Shown: piece by piece, positions 56,031 to 64,000 of the stretch
Layout of the letters: each line of letters begins with the position of its first letter
Numbering within the stretch: the first letter of the stretch is position 1
Source: Botryococcus braunii
Lineage: Eukaryota > Chlorophyta > Trebouxiophyceae
NCBI GenBank assembly: GCA_002005505.1
Contig: KV908534.1
Span: 231,934 to 295,933, forward strand
Length of the DNA: 64,000 nucleotides
Direction of reading: 5' to 3'
Position numbers and translations under genes: made by a program
The notes under the pieces: generated by a model
What the model saw: only the letters and a program-made list of their open reading frames with translations
Database searches by the model: none
What the model was told of the DNA's origin: nothing

Positions 56031-56631
56031 CGGCTGCCGAAGCGCGGCCCTTATCGGCAGTCTTAGAAAAAGTTTTAAGTGTGCATGACCCGGCACACGC
56101 GGAGACGAGATTACGTAAGCATCACCAGTACTCCCCATGGCCCCCATACCTACACGAAGGGCCTTGGCCTCCACCCAGCATAACCAAGCCCTTGAAGAAA
56201 ATCACAGACAGACCAATGTGCATACAATTAGTTCCTGGTTGGTGGCGGGCGACCCCGTCATCCGGATAGATCCACAGCATCCCCAGCAACCTGTGGATGT
56301 ACACGGAAACAGGGACGTGGTGTAGAAGTGAAGGTTTTATTACCTAACAGGGGGATGCTTACACTCGAATATGAGTGAGTACACGTTTGAAATAGTGAAA
56401 GCTGTTATTGGAACATGCCTAGGGGGTCTGCACCGTACCTGTGTCTATAGGTTTGGGTGGGAATTCTGATTGCAGATGTGATCAGTATCTGAACCAGAAA
56501 TCCCGTGTACGTGGATGCAAGTCAATAGCGTGTTTGTGTGTCTTGGCAATACCCTCTGTATGCATGCATGGGTATGTAAGTGGTCAGTCAAAGGAGCTTT
56601 TGGCAATATGTATGGGCCACAATAACTCTGA
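56031..56631. other. Unassigned sequence
   Basis: A plus-strand frame (55919-56269) shows no known domain. Otherwise I see nothing assignable. Confidence 0.4.
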
Positions 56632-56668
56632 TGTTTGACAGGATGAAAACGTCATCCTGTCAAACATG
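56632..56668. repeat. Perfect 16 bp inverted repeat with 5-base loop
   Basis: Arms 56632-56647 (ATGTTTGACAGGATGA) and 56653-56668, loop AAACG. It could be a hairpin in RNA, or abutting terminal inverted repeats left by a DNA transposon. Confidence 0.85.
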
Positions 56669-56984
56669 AAAAATAGGATGGAAAGGCGCGCTATTCGAAG
56701 GTGAACTGTTGCTTCGGTAGATAGGTTGACCACCGCCAACATCCGGGGCAGGCAGGAAAGACAGGCTTCCTCGGTACTTTAACCACTGGACATGAGCGAC
56801 AGAAAAGTTGAAGGGGTCCACACCTGCACCGGACAGAGCTCCTGGTCAGCGGTCTTCCTGATTCTATCGTAGTGCTTACAGAACACCTGAAATTGTTTCG
56901 CCGCCGATTTTGTCGCCTCCGTCGGAGACGGCTCCAAACCGGAGATGCTCGAACAACACCGACAGCCTTTAGTCCTTTCTACAA

Positions 56985-57742
56985 TGACGTCTATGTTTAC
57001 ACTTTAAGGGGAGAAGCGTGTTCGTTCGACTACACCTCCCCCTGGTGATGCCGCCATCGCCGTTGATGGTGCTCTGTCAGGCCCGATCCAGGAGGCCCTG
57101 AAGAACATTCTGCCCACCATAATTACTGAGGTAGTAACAAAAGTAGTAGAACAGCTTGTTCCGAATCTCACGGCGCAGTTCAAGCAGGTCAGTGCTGATT
57201 GGACCAGATCACATTGTCCATTGCCGACAGTCACCGTGCAACTGCAGAGCTCCGCCAGGCTCAAGAGACTATTAGAGCCCTTCAAGAGCTTCACTCCAAT
57301 GAAATCAACCGGCTTTTGTCGCGACAGGAGGGCCTGGAGCGCCAATGGAAAGCTCCCAATGCCATTCTATATAATGTCAACGAAGTCCCACGGGACTCGT
57401 TGACCGAAGTTAAGTCCCTCATTTCTGGTGGTGTGACCTCAGAAAATAATGGCATTATTGAGTGCCATCGTTTGGGGCGACCGAACCCGCAGGCCCAAAG
57501 ACCTCGTCCCATCCTCATCAAGTTCGCAACCGTGGAGCAGAAACACGCGGCGTTTAAACATGCCAAGCAGCTACGGCTTAATGGAATCACTATGGATGAT
57601 GATTTAACCCCCGCCCAGCGTGCAACACGCAAGGAGCGCACTGCTGAAGCCATAGCTTTGAGGAATGCTGGGTGGCGCGTCTTCTGGAGGGGTGACCGCC
57701 TCTTCAAGGTCAAGGAGGGTGGGGCACCTACCCTTGTTCCTC
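56985..57742 (+). pseudogene. LINE ORF1-like protein, frameshifted and truncated
   Basis: A first part in one frame (A-L-K-N-I-L-P-T-I-I-T-E-V-V, about 57040-57195) is followed, after a 1-nt shift near 57199, by a coiled coil (A-E-L-R-Q-A-Q-E-T-I-R-A-L-Q-E-L). An RRM-like core of L1 ORF1p type comes next: A-I-L-Y-N-V-N-E-V-P, C-H-R-L-G-R-P, RPRPILIKFATVEQKHAAF, G-I-T-M-D-D-D-L-T-P-A-Q-R. L1 ORF1p binds the LINE RNA. There is an in-frame stop upstream (TAA, 57004), no clear start, and copia J interrupts the C-terminus. No LINE RT is in the window. Confidence 0.7.
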
Positions 57743-58434
57743 TGTTGTATTGGATGAGTTATTTATGCCTTTCCCTCAGTGGAGTAATAGTGGCTATTCC
57801 ATCAGTGACAATAATAAATGACTAATATGGGCGAAACTACACAGACTTAGCGGTTAGGAACAATTTGAATGAAGATAAAGATAACGCAAGTTACAGACAC
57901 GTTTAGTGCAGGAAGGTAGTGGTGCTAGCACGGAGAGGCAAGGCACTTGTTTGGGACTTCACAAGCACTCCGGGTGTTTCCTTAAAGTTGCCCAATCAGT
58001 CCTTGATTGTTCATGTTCTAGACTCTACTCTTCGTCACACAGTAGAGCGAACTTTGACTCACACCCTCCGTGCCGCCACTGCACAGGTAACGTGATGGTG
58101 AATAGATTGGGAGATTTGAGGCTTTGTTGACCTTAATATTTCGTGTTATGTGTATGTGCTTGGCTATCTTATCATCGGACAATGAGATTGATCCTTTCTG
58201 AGTACGTACCAGTGAGGGTAGTTTGAATTCCGTTGTTACGAGAGAGCAAGTGAGCAATTGTAATAGACTTGTTTGGGACTTCACAAGCACTCCGGGTGTT
58301 TCCTTAAAGTTGCCCAATCAGTCCTTGATTGTTCATGTTCTAGACTCTACTCTTCGTCACACAGTAGAGCGAACTTTGACTCACACCCTCCGTGCCGCCA
58401 CTGCACAGGAATACGCCAAGCCCATAACCTAACA
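57743..58434 (+). repeat. 5' LTR of copia J (692 bp)
   Basis: Same length as the copia A LTRs with a few substitutions. 143 bp repeats at 57945-58087 and 58267-58409. Confidence 0.96.
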
Positions 58435-58451
58435 GGTTATGGGCCCACCAC
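58435..58451 (+). other. Primer-binding site of copia J
   Basis: GGTTATGGGCCCACCAC, as in copia A. Inverted repeat with the LTR tail: 58420-58430 with 58434-58444. Confidence 0.85.
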
Positions 58452-58502
58452 TCTCCCGTTGAGTGTGTGTGGCTGGCTCAAGAATCGGAGACGAGAAGCT
58501 GT

Positions 58503-59000
58503 ATGGCCAAGCGCCGTAGATCGAAGCAGACTGCTCGCAAGACTACCAACGTCGACGTTCCTGCTCGGTTAAGAACCGGTCCACCTTCGTACAACGATAG
58601 AATCAGAAACGGAGGACAGCAAGGAGATCGGACTCCTGGCGAACGGGCTGCCATTGTAAAAGACTACGTGTTTCATCTGTACGTTGGACGACCTCTCCCC
58701 CTGCCAGCGTGGTTTGGTTCAAGATTTCCCACGTATCCAGCATACAAGTTCACTCCTTGGGAACAATCATTCGTTAATTTGGAACCAGGTTTCATCACCA
58801 AAGAGAAATTTCGGAGGTATTGTAGTGTAACGAAGTGGATCAACAGAGAGCAAGAATTTGCTGAGCACACTGCATATTTGGCGGTTGAGTCTGCACTGGC
58901 AACTATTCCAGTGAAGGCCTTTCAGGATGTGCTGATCCCTAACATTCGTGACGAGTCTGAGTGGGAAACTGATTCAGACCTTGAAGGCATTGTGGAGTAA
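58503..59000 (+). CDS. Upstream ORF (ORF0) of copia J, 165 aa
   Basis: Intact counterpart of copia A 7907-8404, same length, few substitutions. Basic start (M-A-K-R-R-R-S-K), aromatic core, acidic end. It lies 51 nt before the gag ATG and 51 nt after the primer-binding site. Being intact in both sister copies while diverged but still recognisable in copia D argues that it encodes a real protein. Function unknown. Confidence 0.78.
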   Translation: MAKRRRSKQTARKTTNVDVPARLRTGPPSYNDRIRNGGQQGDRTPGERAAIVKDYVFHLYVGRPLPLPAWFGSRFPTYPAYKFTPWEQSFVNLEPGFITKEKFRRYCSVTKWINREQEFAEHTAYLAVESALATIPVKAFQDVLIPNIRDESEWETDSDLEGIVE

Positions 59001-59051
59001 GTGGTTTAAGTGTACCTCTGACGCTAGAAACTGACATTCAGTGTGCACACT

Positions 59052-62000
59052 ATGACTTCTAAGAAGAAGAGTCAGTCATCTAGTGGAACCTCTGCGTCTG
59101 TGAGTGAGACCACTACCCCAACACCTGTGAGAGAGCCTTGCACTCCCAGCACATCCAGGGGAGAAGGTGATGAGTTGCCAAAGGTGATTCCTACACTTGT
59201 GAAGGTACATATCAAGCTAAAAGAAAAGGGACACAACATTATGATTTGGAAGAATGCGTACCTTGCAGCAAATGAGGCCAAGGGATCACTGCCTGCAGTA
59301 CTTGAGGACATGCCTAGGACCACGCATGATGCTGCAGCACTGCTGTTGCTGTATGAATCTGTACCCGAAGAGTGGCACGGGGAATTATCTGATTTATCCT
59401 CTGCATATGTTGCATATGAATATATCTGTAGGAAGTTCATTGGGGGTTATAATCTCCAAGCCAACATGGACTGGCTGTTGGAGATGAGTCAGGGGATGAA
59501 GCACGACGAGACCATTTCCCAATATGTGAGTCGCATGCTGAATCTGAAGGCATGTCTTCAGAGGAATAATCATCCTCTTCTGGATAGCTTTGTAGCTACC
59601 CAAATTGTGCAGGGTCTACCTGAAGCAGCCAAGGAGACAAGCAGCCTGTCAACAGCAGCAGGGACCCCACTCAACAAGCTGGTAGACCTGCTGAGGACCA
59701 CAGCCGTTGCTCTGGGGTTTGATGAGACTGCCCCACGTCAGCCACGAGTTTTGGCTGTTCCTCAGGGCAGTAACAGAGTCAGCACCCCTGGAGCATTCAG
59801 TGGAGCCAGTCCTTCGCCCTCAACCGGACAGTCTGATTCCAAGGGAGTTTGCAACTACTGCAATAAAAAGGGCCATTATTGGAGAGACTGCAGAAAGGGG
59901 CGCAGGGACGAGGAGACACAGAGGAACGTGGTGGCAGCTGTCCAACAGCTGCAAGGCATGTGGCCTCAGGGCCAGCCATCTATGGGTGGACACCATCCCC
60001 CAGTAGCCCAACTGGCCCATCATGGTGCAGATGCCGTCCCTGCTTGGTTTCAGCCTCCTGCTCCACCTCCACCTCCTCCTGAAGGTATGCTGTACACAAT
60101 ATCTCACAATGTCCTGGACAGTACGATCAGTAAACCCTTGCAGCACTCCTGGCTGGTTGACAGTGGGGCCTCGGTCCACCTAGTAAATGACGTGGCATTG
60201 CTGCATAACCCTATCATCCATTCCAAACCAATTCCCCTGCACTTGGCCACCTCTGATGCCACTGGGTGTATTATTGCATCTGGGTCAGTCTGCATTTTGA
60301 GCCCGCAACGCATTCCCCTCTGGATCCATCATGTGCAGTGTGTCCCTTCAGCTACCACCAACATCCTGTCAGTATCTGCTGCCCTTAGGGATGGTGCAGT
60401 ATTCCAAACATACAATGTGGGTGCCTTTTCGTATGTCAGTGGACCAAACCACTGGAGAGCTCAGGTCACTGCAGAGATGGGACTGTACTACATTCATAGT
60501 GTAGTTGCAGTGAGAGGAACCAGCACACCAAAGCATGCAGCCAGTGCAACCAAACAGCTAAAATCCAGTATCTTATCACACAGCTGTGCCAAACGTTACT
60601 TGTGGCATAGCAGAATGGGACACCCTGGAGAAACGTGGATGCAGCGTCTTGCTAAGGAGAACCTGGTGACTGGGATTGACACCTCCCTCTCTCCCTGCAC
60701 TGATTGCCCGGTACACTGTGAAGCGTGTATTGAAGGAAAGACTGCCAGACCCTCTTTCGGAATCAGTACCAGACCTGCCTTGGAACCTCTGGATCGAGTA
60801 CACATAGATACTGTGGGTCCTATTACACCTGCAGCCATTACTGGTGAACGTTTGTGGGTTACTGTACTGGATGAAGCCTCTCAGTGGAAAGCAGTTATTC
60901 CAGTAAAGTCCAAAGACACCATCAGTGCAGCTGTCAGGGACTTACTTGTTTACTGGCAGACGCAACGAAAAACCACTGTGAAGTGTGTCAGATGTGACAG
61001 AGGAACTGAATTTGTTAATGCCCGGTTCAAGGAGTTCTGTGCCTCCCAGGGGACTAAGCTGGAGACCTCTGCCCCGTACACCCCACAGCAGAATGGAGCA
61101 GCTGAACGAGCCAACCGAACCCTGAAGGAAAGAACCCGGACTATCCTGAGCTTTGCTGCTGCCAGTCCCACCCTCTGGAAAGAAGCCCTGGAGACAGCAT
61201 GCACCCTGCTTAACATGGGCCCAAGCACAGGCAGGGACCTTACCCCCTTTGAATTGTTCTGGGGATATAAGCCTGATGTCTCACTCCTGCGCACATGGGG
61301 TTGCCTTGCATATGTGCATATCCCAGATGTCCAGAGGCCAGTCTTTGCACCAAAAACTGTGCCAGGAATGCTCACCGGTTATTCAGCCTCCTCCAAAGCC
61401 TATCGGATATACATGGGTGGGGGTATATGGCGAGAGAGCAGAGATGTCATCTTTGTGGAGCATCTCAGAGGGGCCTCTCGTGTTGGTCTCAGTGTGACTC
61501 CTGCTCAGTCTGAGGAATTTCTGTCCCCTGTTCCCTCTGAACCCAGCACTACCAAACAGCACCCAGAGCCAGTTAAGGTATCCTGTGGAGACGACAGTGA
61601 GGCAGAGATCCAGGACTCATCAGTTGAGACAGTGCATCCACACGTTTCCCAGGAAGACACAGACTCAGAATGTCCAGGACCCTCTGGGAAGGCTGAGCCC
61701 GAGCCTGACCCCCAGAGATCCACTGCTCCCGCGGAGATCCGAAGGACCATCGAAGCAGCTCTGGACCTGGCCCGCGGCACTCATTCGGACTCTGGACTAC
61801 AGCAACAAATGATGCGAGCTCAAGAGTCTCTCAGACCGACCAGCCTGGAAAATTCCAATTTGGCTGCTGATGGGCTAACAAGAGCCCAGAGGCATGAGCA
61901 ACGAACACTTGCAAGAGAACTCCTGCTGTCACAGGAGGTGGGAGAGAGCAGAGACAAAGTGGGGCTAACAGAAAGTGACACACAGTCACAGGGACCAGGG

Positions 62001-64000
62001 GAAGTGCAGATAGATGGGTGCCAGTCTGAGAGCCCTGATTTTCATGTTAGTGATGAGAGGGGGGCAGCCACAATCATGACTGCAAATGGTCCCAGGGAGC
62101 TGAGTTGCACGGGTGGGTCCTGTCCAGTGAATGAGCTTCATGTCAGTCGTGAGACTTGTGTGGAAACATCTGGCTCTTCCCATCAGTGGCGTGGACTGGT
62201 AGGGGAAGGTGGTGACAGCCACAGTCCTGAGAAGAGTCATTCCACTCTCTCGGAAACAGCCAGAAATGTCTGTGCGAGCAGTACTGGGTCAGCATCCCAG
62301 TACTTGTGTGAGAGCCGAGAAGAGGAGGTGAATCAGGTGCACGGACAATGTGTGGTACCACCAAATTACAAGTGCAGCCTGAGAGGTACCTGTGTATGGG
62401 AGAAGGATGTCAGGGATGAGAGGTCACAGTCTCTTGTGACACAACGTGGAAGTCAGAGACATACAAGTCAAGAAAGGGAGGGGAAGCAAAGGGGCGACCA
62501 GAGCCCACCTCCCTCTGCCTGTGAGAGCCCTCAAGAGCCTGAGCTTGAGAGGATGTGTAAGGGTGTGGATGTGGAGGTGAACCGGAAGCTCAGACAATGT
62601 GAGAAACCTCCGGACTATGGATGCTTCCCGGGAGGTACCTGTGTTTGGGAGGAAGATGTGAGCGTGCGAGGCAACAAGTTGAGCAGTGCGAGGTGCGAAT
62701 CCAAGAGAGAGAGAAGCATGAGAGAAAGCTCTGATACCACTGAGAGAAAAGCTAGCTGTAGTGCGGCGAGTGTCAGTGGAAGAGTAGTGGGTTCTGAGGG
62801 TGCAACCAACGATTCTCCCAAGGGTAAGGGAGAGGAGGGGAAGCACACTGGTGTTAGATTTGGTAAAATCCATGTTCCCTCTAATTTAAGAGAAGCTCAG
62901 ATGTCTCCTCAGTGGGAATACTGGAAGGCTGCTATGCAAGAAGAGCAGAATTCATTAGACACCCATGAGGTTATGGAATATGTTCCCAGACCTCATGGGC
63001 ATAAGGTAATACCAGTTCACTGGATTTTCTCAGTGAAAATGGATGCACATGGCAATGTGTTGAGATTCAAGGCAAGATTGGTTGCTCAGGGTTGTCGACA
63101 AATTCCTGGAGTAGATGTCATGGAGGTCTTTGCACCAACCAGCAGCTATGGAGCTAGGAGAACCTTGTTAGCTGTGGCTGCTAGGGAAGGTTATGAGATT
63201 CACCAGGTAGATGTTAAGACAGCCTTTCTCAATGGTGAGCTGGAGGAAGAAGTGTATGTAACGCAACCTCCTGGATTTGAGAATGGTGATCGCAATACCG
63301 TGTGTCGACTCAAAAAGGCACTGTATGGCCTAAAGCAGGCCCCACGTGCCTGGCACAAAACCCTTAATGACAAACTTGAAGTCATGGGGTATGAGGTGTG
63401 CAAGAGTGATGCTGGAGTTTATGTGAGATGCTCTGAAGATGGGGGTAAATCCTACGTGCTAATTTATGTAGATGATCTCTTGATTGTATCCAAGGGCATG
63501 TCAGAGGTGGAGAGAGTGAAAGAGCTTCTCAAGAAAGAATTCACCATCCACGATCTAGGGGAAGTGAAGGATTTCTTAGGTTGTCAAGTCATGAGAGATA
63601 GAGAGAAGGGGTTAATCTCCCTGAGTTGCATTCCTAAGATAGATGCACTTGTGGAGAAGTTTGGTCTTGATCTTGAGTCAGTTGGGCCCGATACCCCAAT
63701 GACAAAAGATTTTGTAATGTCTCAGATGCCTGCACCAAAGGATGGGAATGATAGTATTGGTGCTGGGAGTGTTCTGCCTCCTGGTCATCGATACTGTGAG
63801 TTAGTAGGGTCACTACTCTACATAGCTAACACCACTCGTCCTGATATATCCCAGGCTGTAGGAGTTCTGTCGAGGTACAGGATGTCACCCACAACAGCAC
63901 ACTGGAATGAAGCAATCCGTGTGTTGAAATATCTTAAGGGAACCCGAGACCTTGTTCTGATCCTTGGTGGAAAAGAAACAGAGTTGGAGGGATATGTTGA
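59052..64000 (+). CDS. Copia J gag-pol polyprotein (partial at window edge)
   Basis: The start is M-T-S-K-K-K at 59052; I find no stop in frame to 64000 (at least 1649 codons). Order: copia gag; zinc knuckle CNYCNKKGHYWRDC near 59850; protease V-D-S-G-A-S at 60156-60173; integrase HHCC near 60600-60730 and D, D, E near 60800-61100; linker with the Cys motif twice (about 62322-62412 and 62572-62665); RT with Y-V-D-D at 63465-63476; RNase H beginning L-E-G-Y-V-D at the edge. Where copia A has a stop in gag, J reads L-S-T-A. All catalytic residues seen are present. Confidence 0.93.
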   Translation, partial: MTSKKKSQSSSGTSASVSETTTPTPVREPCTPSTSRGEGDELPKVIPTLVKVHIKLKEKGHNIMIWKNAYLAANEAKGSLPAVLEDMPRTTHDAAALLLLYESVPEEWHGELSDLSSAYVAYEYICRKFIGGYNLQANMDWLLEMSQGMKHDETISQYVSRMLNLKACLQRNNHPLLDSFVATQIVQGLPEAAKETSSLSTAAGTPLNKLVDLLRTTAVALGFDETAPRQPRVLAVPQGSNRVSTPGAFSGASPSPSTGQSDSKGVCNYCNKKGHYWRDCRKGRRDEETQRNVVAAVQQLQGMWPQGQPSMGGHHPPVAQLAHHGADAVPAWFQPPAPPPPPPEGMLYTISHNVLDSTISKPLQHSWLVDSGASVHLVNDVALLHNPIIHSKPIPLHLATSDATGCIIASGSVCILSPQRIPLWIHHVQCVPSATTNILSVSAALRDGAVFQTYNVGAFSYVSGPNHWRAQVTAEMGLYYIHSVVAVRGTSTPKHAASATKQLKSSILSHSCAKRYLWHSRMGHPGETWMQRLAKENLVTGIDTSLSPCTDCPVHCEACIEGKTARPSFGISTRPALEPLDRVHIDTVGPITPAAITGERLWVTVLDEASQWKAVIPVKSKDTISAAVRDLLVYWQTQRKTTVKCVRCDRGTEFVNARFKEFCASQGTKLETSAPYTPQQNGAAERANRTLKERTRTILSFAAASPTLWKEALETACTLLNMGPSTGRDLTPFELFWGYKPDVSLLRTWGCLAYVHIPDVQRPVFAPKTVPGMLTGYSASSKAYRIYMGGGIWRESRDVIFVEHLRGASRVGLSVTPAQSEEFLSPVPSEPSTTKQHPEPVKVSCGDDSEAEIQDSSVETVHPHVSQEDTDSECPGPSGKAEPEPDPQRSTAPAEIRRTIEAALDLARGTHSDSGLQQQMMRAQESLRPTSLENSNLAADGLTRAQRHEQRTLARELLLSQEVGESRDKVGLTESDTQSQGPGEVQIDGCQSESPDFHVSDERGAATIMTANGPRELSCTGGSCPVNELHVSRETCVETSGSSHQWRGLVGEGGDSHSPEKSHSTLSETARNVCASSTGSASQYLCESREEEVNQVHGQCVVPPNYKCSLRGTCVWEKDVRDERSQSLVTQRGSQRHTSQEREGKQRGDQSPPPSACESPQEPELERMCKGVDVEVNRKLRQCEKPPDYGCFPGGTCVWEEDVSVRGNKLSSARCESKRERSMRESSDTTERKASCSAASVSGRVVGSEGATNDSPKGKGEEGKHTGVRFGKIHVPSNLREAQMSPQWEYWKAAMQEEQNSLDTHEVMEYVPRPHGHKVIPVHWIFSVKMDAHGNVLRFKARLVAQGCRQIPGVDVMEVFAPTSSYGARRTLLAVAAREGYEIHQVDVKTAFLNGELEEEVYVTQPPGFENGDRNTVCRLKKALYGLKQAPRAWHKTLNDKLEVMGYEVCKSDAGVYVRCSEDGGKSYVLIYVDDLLIVSKGMSEVERVKELLKKEFTIHDLGEVKDFLGCQVMRDREKGLISLSCIPKIDALVEKFGLDLESVGPDTPMTKDFVMSQMPAPKDGNDSIGAGSVLPPGHRYCELVGSLLYIANTTRPDISQAVGVLSRYRMSPTTAHWNEAIRVLKYLKGTRDLVLILGGKETELEGYV

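Larger units (their letters stand above)
57743..64000 (+). mobile_element. Copia J: apparently intact, runs off the window
   Basis: Same family as copia A, opposite strand. Present: 5' LTR, primer-binding site, ORF0 and an unbroken gag-pol to the window end. The right LTR and target duplication lie outside; the left flank is TCCTC (57738-57742). It is inserted in a LINE ORF1 remnant. Of all copies here it is the best candidate for an autonomous element. Confidence 0.93.

Noticed and set aside
57199..57825. LINE ORF1 frame appearing to continue past 57742
   Set aside because: The last residues come from the copia J LTR, which starts at 57743.

Overview
This 64 kb window is transposon-dense nuclear DNA from a eukaryote. 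I see no complete host gene, no rRNA or tRNA gene, no CRISPR array and nothing bacterial. Nearly all of it is LTR retrotransposons of the Ty1/copia and Ty3/gypsy (chromovirus) superfamilies, stacked inside one another. The primer-binding sites of the copia elements match the anticodon arm of a plant-type initiator tRNA-Met. There is also an exon of a JmjC histone-demethylase-like gene. Together these suggest a green-lineage organism with a large genome, possibly an alga; I cannot name the species.

Layout, left to right. (1) 1-10221: a minus-strand gypsy (B) interrupted by two minus-strand copia elements: M, cut by the window edge, and A, a complete 7.4 kb element with twin 692 bp LTRs and target duplication CTGGG. 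(2) 10334-11075: 3' end of a worn copia (N), then 11073-11935, broken exons of a JmjC/C5HC2 demethylase-like gene. (3) 11990-16335: gypsy fragment G interrupted by gypsy F, which itself carries a 265 bp SINE-like insertion. (4) 16336-18257: unassigned. (5) 18258-24109: minus-strand copia H, truncated at its 3' end, with a solo LTR inside its 5' LTR; H sits in the gag of plus-strand copia I (24110-28382, resuming 54058-55307). (6) 28383-54057: copia D, inserted in I (duplication TGAAG). D carries gypsy C (30978-42458, duplication GTGGC), which carries gypsy E (32480-38099, duplication CAAGG), and gypsy K (45409-52285, duplication GAAGT). (7) 55308-57742: unassigned sequence with degraded exon-like coding on the minus strand, a perfect hairpin, and a LINE ORF1. 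(8) 57743-64000: copia J, same family as A, apparently intact and open to the window edge.

The elements supply gag, protease, integrase, reverse transcriptase and RNase H from polyproteins. Most copies are broken by frameshifts, stops or deletions; J is the best candidate for an autonomous element. Features worth a second look are shared by the three copia families (A/J, D, H/I/M/N). Each LTR contains a 137-147 bp direct repeat, present twice about 330 bp apart, with splice-donor-like and acceptor-like edges. The primer-binding site matches the tRNA anticodon arm rather than its 3' end. In two families the LTR tail can pair with that site. An extra reading frame lies upstream of gag, and an (AG)n tract between integrase and RT is a recurrent frameshift site.
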